Shown in pieces: positions 56,601-64,000 of a DNA stretch of 64,000 nucleotides. The stretch's first letter is position 1, and each line of letters begins with the position of its first letter. The translations under genes and the position numbers were made by a program. A model generated the notes under the pieces. It was given only the letters and a program-made list of their open reading frames with translations, was not told the DNA's origin and did not search any database. Source of the DNA: Hygrocybe punicea (Eukaryota > Basidiomycota > Agaricomycetes > Agaricales > Hygrophoraceae); the NCBI GenBank assembly GCA_963556145.1, contig OY744472.1, positions 1,116,001 through 1,180,000 on the forward strand, written 5' to 3'.

Positions 56601-57900
56601 TCGAGACGATGCTCTGGAGTCGGCCCGACAATCATTCGAGTTGAATCAGCAACTGGCGGCAGACCGGCCTACTCAACACAATCCGGAACTAGCCGGTAGC
56701 CTCAACTGCCTTTCGGTGATGATGTCCGAGCTTGGTCGTCGAGAGGAAGCTCTGGAATATAGTCAGCGGGGAGTCGAGCTTTATCGACAGCTAGCAGCAG
56801 ACCGTCCTGCAGCATTTAACAGTGGACTTGCTGAGTCGCTTTGCACCCGCTCAAATCGCCAGTCTGAACTCGGCCGTCGAGAGCATGCCCTAGAATCAAG
56901 CCTGGAGTCGGTCTCGCTTGGTCGGCAGCTGGCGGCAAATCGTCCCGCAAAATTCAACTACTACCTCGCTTTCTCGTTTCACACCCTCTCGAAATGCCTG
57001 TCCGCTCTTGGCCGTCGAGAGGATGCTCTTGAAGCGATCCAGCAGGCGGTTGAGCTGTTCCGGCAAGCGGTTGCAGAACGTCCCGCAATGGGCCTGCAGG
57101 GGGATTTTGCCAACGCCCTCAGCCACCTTTCGACTAGTCAGGGCGATATCTGTCGCCCAGAGGCTGCTCTGGAGTCTATCCAAGAGGCAGTCGAGCTTCA
57201 TCGACAGCTGGCAGCAGAGCGTCCCGCAAGATTCAATGCAGATCTTGCCAACTCCCTTAACAACCTCTCGATTCGTTTGTTGGATCTCTGTCGTCCAGAG
57301 GATGCTCTCGAGGTGATACAGGAGGCTGTCAAACTTCGTCGGCAATTGGCAGCAGAGTTTCCTGAGGTGTTCAAACAGGATCTCGCCACCTCCCTCCACC
57401 AACTCTCTAATTGTCTCAATATCCTTGGTCATCGAGTGGCCGCCCTTGAATGGATCCAAGAAGCGCTTGATTTTCGTCAGCAGTTGGCTGCGGACCGTCC
57501 TGCAGTGTTCAACCCCGATCTTGCCCAGTCCCTCAACAACCTCTCGACCTGTCTGTCCCATCTCGGTCGTCGAGAGGATGCACTGGCATCAATCCAAAAG
57601 GCTGTCGAACTTCGGAGGCAACTGGTGGTAGATTATCCTGCAGTGTTCAATTCACATCTCGCCGAGTCGCTTCACAATCTCTCGAACTGCTTGTCTGATG
57701 TTGGTCGTCAAGATGATTCTTTGGAGCCAATCCAGCAGGCGGTCGAACTTCGTAGGCAGCTGGCAGCAGATTATCCTGCATCGTTCAATCAGGATCTTCG
57801 CAGCTCCCTTGACAAACTCTCGAATTGTCTGTCTGAACTTGGCCGTGGAGAAGATGCTTTAGTTGTAAATCAGGAGAGGGATATTCTAATATCGTCTTAA
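53615..57900 (+). CDS. NACHT-TPR NOD-like receptor (STAND protein)
   Basis: Exon 1 53615-53734 (MKAQLEPALLLLRLTVASAD), intron 53735-53784, exon 2 to 54109 (KEWAEFGQYVKDAAAHVIKA, FILLSAHMAASSLARIEQN), intron to 54169, exon 54170-54266, intron 54267-54355, then a single exon to the stop at 57898. The N-terminus is the helical domain common in fungal NLRs. NACHT: GVAGAGKTAIAHT near 54529, Walker B VVIVIDALDEGYNDD near 54821. From about 55970 some fifteen 42-residue tetratricopeptide repeats follow (LGRREDALASIQKAVELRRQ type). Likely a non-self sensor. A 1-nt frame shift around 53930 separates the two halves of exon 2; error or mutation cannot be told apart. Confidence 0.88.
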
Positions 57901-57994
57901 ATCGACGGATTTTGGGAACGCAAGGACTGGATGGTTGATTTTAATTATGATAATGACAATGCTTGTGTTTTGAATGTTTTCTAAACTAGCGATG

Positions 57995-58310
57995 CAGCAG
58001 CAATGGTGCTGGCAGCGACGCAGCAGCAACGGCAGCGGTGGCAAAATGAAGGTCCCCCTCCCCACCCCTCCCAACTCCTCGCAACCCCAGGCCCACATCA
58101 ATTGACGTGGCACTGTGGCTTACAAGGAAATTCAAGGCTGGAGGATGGTTTTCAGTTCAAACCGCATCGCAACCTGAACCAAACTGTATGAAATGGTTTC
58201 ATGCAGTTTTGGTTCTGGTTTGGCAAGTAGGTGGAACCGAACCAGCGGTTTGGTTCGGGGTTTGGCCAAAAAGATCAAAAACTGGACTGAACCAACCACA
58301 TGCATCATAT
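57995..58310 (+). mobile_element. Cassette-element relic (right half)
   Basis: CAG-rich sequence (57997-58045), CTCCTCGCAACCCCAGGCCC, an H1 palindrome, then subterminal AACCGAACC-type repeats. Very similar to 15990-16100 within nhAT-2. The TIR is lost or unrecognisable. 57901-57994 is the NLR 3' flank. Confidence 0.6.
58077..58127 (+). repeat. H1 nested palindrome copy
   Basis: CCTCGCAA ... CACATCAATTGACGTG ... TTACAAGG. Each difference from the 16037 copy outside the centre is a CpG to TpG/CpA change. Confidence 0.75.
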
Positions 58311-58697
58311 ACCAGGAAGATTAGACTTATGAGTAGGCATGCCAGTGATGCTGAGAAATGATGATGCAACAGAGTGCTGCATTACCAAAGGAGCAGAGGG
58401 CATGGTTGTGGGTTGGCAGAGTGCAATTAGTGTTGTGCAGGCCTGGCCTCAGGCCCTGAGCCAGGCCAGGCCAGGCCATATTAAGCCAGGCCAGGCCAGG
58501 CCAAAGCCCTCTCAGGCCCTTGAACCAGGGCCTGGCCTGATGCTTGAAAAGCCTGAGCCAGGCCCACAGGCCCTGGCTTTTCGTATATAATTTGTATATA
58601 ATTTCTGAATAATTACACCACATGAACGTGAGCAGAATCACAAGTCAAGTCACACTTGTGATGCTTTGTGTCATTTCTATTACCTCCGAACCTTATG

Positions 58698-59000
58698 GCA
58701 GGCTGCGTGATATCTGACGATGAACAGGCACATGTAACCCTTCTGCATGCCAAACGGATTCCCCAACTGGCACAAAGGCTTCGTGACCCAGACAATGGCG
58801 CCTCCCCTGAACCTTTCAATCAAAAACAAGTGCAGGTGTTCCGCTCAACGGAGGCGAAACGGCATGAAGACGAGCGTGCTGAGCTTGTAAAGGCAGCTCT
58901 ACAGGCAGCATCTCCTACCAACACCCCTTCACCACCTCCAGTGGCCCCAGCGGCCAAGCCTCCAAAACTCGCTCGTGACAGTGCTAAGCCATCCAACTAG
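58698..59000 (+). CDS. Small ORF at the 5' side of the hAT element
   Basis: 101 codons from MAGCVISDDEQAHVTLLHAK to a Pro/Ala/Lys-rich tail ending DSAKPSN. No domain recognised. It may be the first exon of the transposase, separated from it by the 59008-59165 repeat, or an independent small protein. Confidence 0.4.
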   Translation, partial: AGCVISDDEQAHVTLLHAKRIPQLAQRLRDPDNGASPEPFNQKQVQVFRSTEAKRHEDERAELVKAALQAASPTNTPSPPPVAPAAKPPKLARDSAKPSN

Positions 59001-59007
59001 TGATGGA

Positions 59008-59165
59008 AAGGTTTGGTTCAGTCTGGTTCAGGCCAAAAAAATCCGAACCTTGAACTGAACCTAAGGTTCAGTTCAGTCAATATACTGAACCTTGAACTGA
59101 ACCTTAGGTTCAGGTTCAAACAGGTTCAGTTCAGGTTCACCCTGATCTGAACCCTGAACCAAACC
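59008..59165. repeat. AACCTGAACC-type repeat block
   Basis: Begins TAGTGATGGAAAGGTTTGG and consists of alternating GGTTCAG/CTGAACC motifs, similar to subterminal repeats of the nhAT elements. Possibly a tiny nested hAT MITE; no duplication found. Confidence 0.55.
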
Positions 59166-59540
59166 TGTAAGTGTATCATAGGGCTAGATTACATTTTTAT
59201 TCAGTATAAATGCCTTTATTTTATGCCTTGTGGTTATATAGCATGAACAAATGTTCCTTTAGAGCAAATTGTATGTATTACTGTACATTTGTATCACTTA
59301 AAGCTAACATGTTAAAGAAATTAAGCTTATCAGCTTCAATGTTGCAACTGTGATACTTAAAAATAATGATAATATAATACATCATATGTACTTGAGGCTT
59401 ACCTTGGTATAATCCTCAGATATTATACAACTTATACCAACTTATCCTGACAAATCCAGAGCTCAAACCCCCAAGAAGGCTTGTAAAGGTACGTTTTCTT
59501 GTCGGAACTTACCTTTTTTCATGTTTCTGGTTATTCTACC

Positions 59541-62514
59541 TAGCAGAAAAACCCAAAAAAGCATGCACCGAGGTACCCCAACAAAAGCCAGATCAACTCG
59601 ATGCCAAGGGCTTCTTGGTAGACATCGATTTCACCCCGCTTTCAGAAACTACACGCTCACACGAGGATTGCACTGCTGACATCAACGAGTTCTTCCCGGA
59701 TGTATACGAAAGAGAGGTTGATGGCAAAGTGAGAAAGTTTCATGATTGCAATAAGTGCCCGTAAGTCGTCACTTTTTTGCTTGACATGGATTGTGACTCA
59801 TCCTAATATTATAGCGGGCAGAAATGGCTTACCAGTGACATATCAACATTAAGCCGACACCTCGACTTCAAACACCAGGTATCCTGATAACACATAATTA
59901 TTTGTGGCCTTGCGAGCTCACTGATCCACAGGCCATTTACCATGCATGGGCCAGCAAAAACCAATTCACTTCAATGCTACCAAGCAATGTCCAGGCCCGT
60001 AAAGCAGCTGCCACAAGGGAGAGAAAAAAACAGGGCATGCTCAATGGCCACTTGAAGGAGCAGGTGGCCATGGATAAGGTCATTCCGCATGGAGCTTTCC
60101 AACGTACTGCACTCGAATGGTTGATCGCCACTGATCAGGTATGTGTTTATAATCAGTTTGGTTGTGGTGTTTATGTTATGTTCATGTAAAGCCCTTGCAG
60201 GTGCTTGAACATCCAAAATTTAAGGAGATGATCAATATGGCTGCACAATCAACAAATGGAGTCAATTTCCCAGGGCGCAAGGCAACTCGTGCTGAAATCA
60301 TGCAGCTGTTTAAGGACCAGCTTAATCGTCTTAGGATGGAACTTAATGTAAGTGTTTGGTTATATTTCAGGTGCGCAACCATTCATGCCAGTACTCAATT
60401 GCAGGGTCCCACCATCAAGGGTGAAATCAATCTCACCTGTGATGCATGGCAGGCCAGTAACACCGATGGATACTTTGCCATTACTGGACACTGGATTGAT
60501 GAAACTCCTGGTTGTTGGGAGTTGAAAGAGGCTCTCCTTGGATTCACGGGACTTAATAATGCCCACAACGGCAAATGTCTTGGTCAGGTGCTGTTCAAAA
60601 TTGTCCAGAGACTTGATATTGAAAACAAGGCAAGTGTTTTACTCCAGTGTGATGATGATATATATAATTCATTGAATAGGTGGGACATGTTATGTGTGAT
60701 AATGCAAAGAATAATGGGACGATGATGGTGGAATTTGCAAAACACATCAACCAGGTGCCATCAAATATACTTTCTTGTAGGAAGTATGTTCTGCGAGAAC
60801 GACGTGTGAAGTAAGATGTATATTTGTCAGGAATGTTGTACATTTTTCTCACAATTTTCCAGCTGCCTTGAGCATGTCATCAACCTTCCTTTGCAGGTAC
60901 TCATTAAGGAGCACAGTTCCTCAGCACACTATGATCCCAATAAACCTGAGAGTCACATTCCTGACACATCTGTGTTGGTTCATGATGAGGTTGGGTTGGT
61001 ATGTGCCATTGCAGTCAAGGTTAGAAGAATAAAGAGGGCTGCAATGTAATGCTCATTTGATTCTCAATAGGAACGTTCTTCTGCAAAATGGAAGGAGCTT
61101 TTCAAAGCCATCCAGATTTGTGAAAAAAAAACTCCCAAACAGCTCATAATTGATATGAAAGTTAGGTGGAGTTCGACATACAATATGCTTCACTGTGCAT
61201 TCATGTTAAAAGAGGTGTGTTTTATCTTTGTAGATTTTTGAAGTCTTCTAACATGACACTCTGCAGCATGTTAATGTCTTTGTCTATGAAGTAGCGCTGC
61301 ATGAAACCAACCTGGTCAAGCAACAGAAAATTGACAAGCTTACACTAAGCACATCTGAGTGGGAACATGTAGACCTCTTTCTTAATCTGCTTGGAGTATG
61401 CTTATAATTGTTCCTTGAAATTTCTGCTCTCATTATCTGATTTATTCAGCAAGCCGAGAAAGCTCAGCAATCTTTCTCATCTGATTCCAAATCAACTTTG
61501 CACCTTGCTATCCTAGCACTGGAAGCTCTGCACAGGGTCTGGATCAAATGTGCAGAACATCCAAAGTACAGTTATTTCTCATCAGCATTACGAAAGGCTG
61601 CAGCAAAAGTGGAGGAGTATTATCAAAAAACTGGGAATTGTGATGCATACCTTATTGTGATGTGTAGGTTTAAGTTTCTTGTCAAATCTGTGACTTATCT
61701 GTCTGATCAAACCATCACTAGTGCTTAATCCCACTGAAAATTTTGCTTATTTCAAAAAGCATTGGTCTGCTGAACTTCAAGCAGATGTAATGTCTCGAGC
61801 TGAGGAAGTGGTAAGTAACATACATTGTCTTGCTTTTGATGTTTACATATTTAAGTCACTGTTATTTTGTTATTAGTTCAAGAAACATTACTTGCAAATG
61901 TATGGTGCTTCTGGAGAGCAAGAACCTGCTAAGCAGAAGAAGATGAGTGGTATTAATACCCTCTTGCGAGAGTTGAGTGACAATGAAGATGAGAATGTCT
62001 CATTGCCAACAATTTCTCCCAATCATGTCCTAAAACCTTGGCTCTGTGAGTTCCAAGGGTACCTGGAGGCAATAGAGGGTACCCTTCCTGATGGAATGAC
62101 CACTATTCAGTGGTGGGGGGTTAGTTTCTTATCCATTGGAGATCTCTGATGCTCATGCCATTATATTTTTAGTTAAATGGTTCAAGATACCTTGTTTGGA
62201 TGTCATTAGCAAGAGACTACCTCTCAATCATGGCTTCATCTGTATCCAGTGAATGTGCATTCTCATCAGGTGGTATCACAATCAGTAAGCACCGAAATCA
62301 TCTGCATGGGGACATTGTTGAAGCTCTCCAATGCCTGAAATGTCTCATCTGTCAAGATTTGATGTTTCGTGCCCTTCCCAATGATGATGATGATGAAGAG
62401 ACAATTCTTACTACTGCTGAAGTTGAGGAAGAGGGTGATGGTGAAAGTTGGGATGGGTTGATGGAGGATCTTGGTGATGATGAGATTTCAGATGTGGATA
62501 GTGAGATGGAGTAG
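59541..62514 (+). CDS. hAT transposase (BED zinc finger, RNase H-like core, hAT C-terminal dimerisation)
   Basis: About a dozen exons. BED-type finger: KFHDCNKCP and WLTSDISTLSRHLDFKHQ across an intron near 59762-59815. Core: GEINLTCDAWQASNTDGYF with the first catalytic Asp (about 60420-60480), WELKEALLGFTG, then VMCDNAKNNGTMMVEFAKHI (about 60690) with the second Asp after TAT GTG. Later KVRWSSTYNMLHCAFMLKE. C-terminal dimerisation: YLVWMSLARDYLSIMASSVS-SECAFSSGG and LQCLKCLICQDLMF, ending in an acidic tail at 62514. Introns mostly have GTAAG/GTATG donors and TAG/CAG acceptors; no premature stop was noted. Confidence 0.85.
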
Positions 62515-62742
62515 GTTATTGTACATTTCAAATTATAGATACCTCAACAGCTCCAATTGAGCTGATCTAATGTCTGTACTGCAAATATAACTGAGGAAAA
62601 ATCAATCATAAAAAACATGAAAATACTGTCAAATTATCACTACCAGGCCAAGGCCAGGCCAAAGCCCTGACTCAGGGCCTGGCCTGAGCTTTTGGAAAGC
62701 CCAAGCCCTGAAAACCCAGGCCTGCACATCACTAAGTGCAAT

Positions 62743-63298
62743 AGGTCCAGAACAACAAACTGTACTGGACACTTTATTTGTCAAATTATTACAGCTGTTT
62801 CACCCTTGGCAGCACTTCTCAGGTCAACAAGACCAGGTATTTATGTAATGGGAAAGTAGTCTTGCAGACTACCCTCCTTCAGGAGGGTAGTAAGACCCTC
62901 TGACTGAGATGTTCTTGTCAAGTTCTCGAGATGTTTTTTTGTCAAGTTCTGATATGTTTTTTGTCAAGTTCTAATATGTTTTTTTGTCAAGTTCTGATAT
63001 GTTTTTTTTCTGAAATGTGTTTTTGTCAAGGTTCTCATGTTTTTTTGTCTATTATTTTTATGCTGTAGAAAATGTTAAATCAAGATTGCCACAATACTGT
63101 GACAATTATATACAAGCAGTCACCAGGGGGGACACAATCAAATTACCAAAAAAACCCATAAGAGGCTCTTGGGATGCATATGATGCTCTCAGGATGGTTA
63201 GTCAATAGGGTTCAAACCATTCTGCCAGCTTTGTCTGCATCCACCACTCCAGTTCATTCTGTACAAGATCTGCCAATAGGACATCACAGCTTGAGGGG
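62743..63298. repeat. Spacer with GTTTTTTTGTCAAGTTCTGATAT repeats
   Basis: 62905-63050 has five or six imperfect copies of a roughly 25-bp T-rich unit. The short frame ending at 63208 (GDTIKLPKKPIRGSWDAYDA) is not recognised. Confidence 0.7.
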
Positions 63299-63306
63299 GG
63301 AAGTTC

Positions 63307-63520
63307 TAGTGTTGCCACAGCTTGGCTAAAACCAGCTAGCCATTTTTTAGCCATTGCAAATTAAAAATCCAGTAAAATCAATAAAATCACACATAAATTG
63401 TCATGGATGTAAATCACATTGGTGCACATGCTCAAATATCTTCAGAGTTTCTGCCATTTTACTGGATTCACAACGGCTTAAAAATGGCTAGCCAGTTTTA
63501 GCTGAGCCATGGCAACACTA
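63307..63520. mobile_element. hAT MITE, 214 bp
   Basis: Starts TAGTGTTGCCACAGCTTGGC and ends with the inverted counterpart (TAGTGTTGCCATGGCTCAGC), arms about 46 bp. Perfect 8-bp duplication GGAAGTTC (63299-63306, 63521-63528). Confidence 0.92.
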
Positions 63521-63584
63521 GGAAGTTCAATGGGATGTGATGAAGGGTAAGCTCAAGGCAGGGGGGGGGCGGTTTGTGGTGGGT

Positions 63585-63675
63585 CGGGAGGTTCATGGGT
63601 TAGGAGTGGGAGGTTCATGGGAGGTTCATGGGAGGTTCATGGGAGGTTCATGGGAGGTTCATGGGAGGTTCATGA
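63585..63675. repeat. Minisatellite GGGAGGTTCAT
   Basis: About seven copies of an 11-12 bp unit. 63676-64000 is AT-rich and shows no supported feature. Confidence 0.9.
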
Positions 63676-64000
63676 GAGATTTGCAGGATGTTTGCAGTTA
63701 CATAATTTCCTAGCAGCCAATCAGAGCATGAATAAATCTCCTACTGAATGTAAATCTCATATCGTGCAGTGAACAAGAGCAAATAAAATACTGAAAAAAT
63801 GCAAGGACATAACTGAGATATGCCCCTTCAGGTTGGTGATGAAATTATAGCTAGTTGTGTAGAGAAACCCATGGTTAAGGGCAAAGTGTCGGGCTACTAG
63901 TAGTAATATATACATCATGACTGATTGCCTCTTTCGACTTCATTCACCACCATCGACCTTCACCAGCAGCCACTGCCAACTTCCACATCACCGTCACCCA

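Larger units (their letters stand above)
58428..62734 (+). mobile_element. hAT transposon, 4.3 kb, probably autonomous
   Basis: Ends TAGTGTTGTGCAGGCCTGG and (inverted) TAGTGATGTGCAGGCCTGG, subterminal GGCCTGGCC repeats on both sides and a perfect 8-bp duplication AGTGCAAT (58420-58427, 62735-62742). It contains a small ORF and a multi-exon hAT transposase with a readable BED finger, catalytic core and dimerisation region. An AACCTGAACC-rich 158-bp repeat lies at 59008-59165. Confidence 0.93.

Noticed and set aside
59008..59165. Independent hAT MITE inside the autonomous element
   Set aside because: Left end resembles TAGTGATGG but the right end lacks a matching terminus or 8-bp duplication, so it is listed only as a repeat.
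1..64000. Bacterial-style operons, Shine-Dalgarno sites, CRISPR arrays, rRNA or tRNA genes
   Set aside because: None seen; introns, LTR elements and hAT/Helitron families point to a fungal nuclear genome.

Overview
The window looks like nuclear DNA of a mushroom-forming basidiomycete (Agaricomycete). The evidence is short introns of about 45-60 nt with CTAAC-type branch sites, a NACHT-TPR NLR gene, a Crinkler-like P-loop gene, a TET/JBP dioxygenase inside a transposon, and dense nested transposons. The species cannot be named from sequence alone. No rRNA, tRNA or CRISPR array was seen.

Layout. 1-3950: parts of two non-autonomous elements, one of them split by a 1.9-kb TRIM-type LTR element (1432-3337, TSD CCGT). 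3955-17675: a foldback repeat and three host-like genes. One is broken twice, by a solo TRIM LTR (6888-7043) and by a 5.8-kb large LTR derivative without gag/pol (8626-14469); another is broken by a 1.4-kb hAT-type element (14895-16298). 18190-23570: palindromic satellite, Helitron fragment and two more non-autonomous elements. 24260-39940: a pogo/Tigger-type transposase gene in pieces, interrupted by a 9.9-kb terminal-inverted-repeat transposon (25436-35322), a 2.7-kb hAT-type element (36125-38803) and a third insertion near 39 kb. 40346-47475: complete chromodomain Ty3/gypsy element with 561-bp LTRs and TSD CAGAG. 48375-49688: another hAT-type element. 49971-57900: a small gene island with a Crinkler-like P-loop gene and a divergent NACHT-TPR gene. 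58428-62734: hAT transposon with a largely readable transposase and 8-bp TSD. 63307-63520: a hAT MITE.

Four results stand out. (1) The 9.9-kb transposon has 389-bp TIRs that differ at only two sites and a TA target duplication. It carries a DD34E Tc1/IS630-type transposase, a TET/JBP (5-methylcytosine oxidase-family) gene, a kinase-like gene and an unrecognised gene. (2) Non-autonomous elements with different ends carry the same internal cassette: exon, a GC-rich palindrome (H2), a roughly 47-nt intron, low-complexity CAG/CAC repeat, then a 52-bp nested palindrome (H1), always in that order. (3) Decay is focused on CpG. Eight of nine differences between the Ty3 LTRs, the single TRIM LTR difference and both TIR differences are CpG versus TpG/CpA, and five transposon reading frames carry a TGA where CGA is the likely ancestor. 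A methylation-linked mutation process and a transposon-borne TET/JBP gene are therefore seen side by side. (4) The Ty3 polyprotein continues past its chromodomain into an ASCH/PUA-like segment, followed by an accessory ORF that ends inside U3 of the LTR.

Family names rest on motifs read by eye. Exon boundaries are approximate unless given explicitly.
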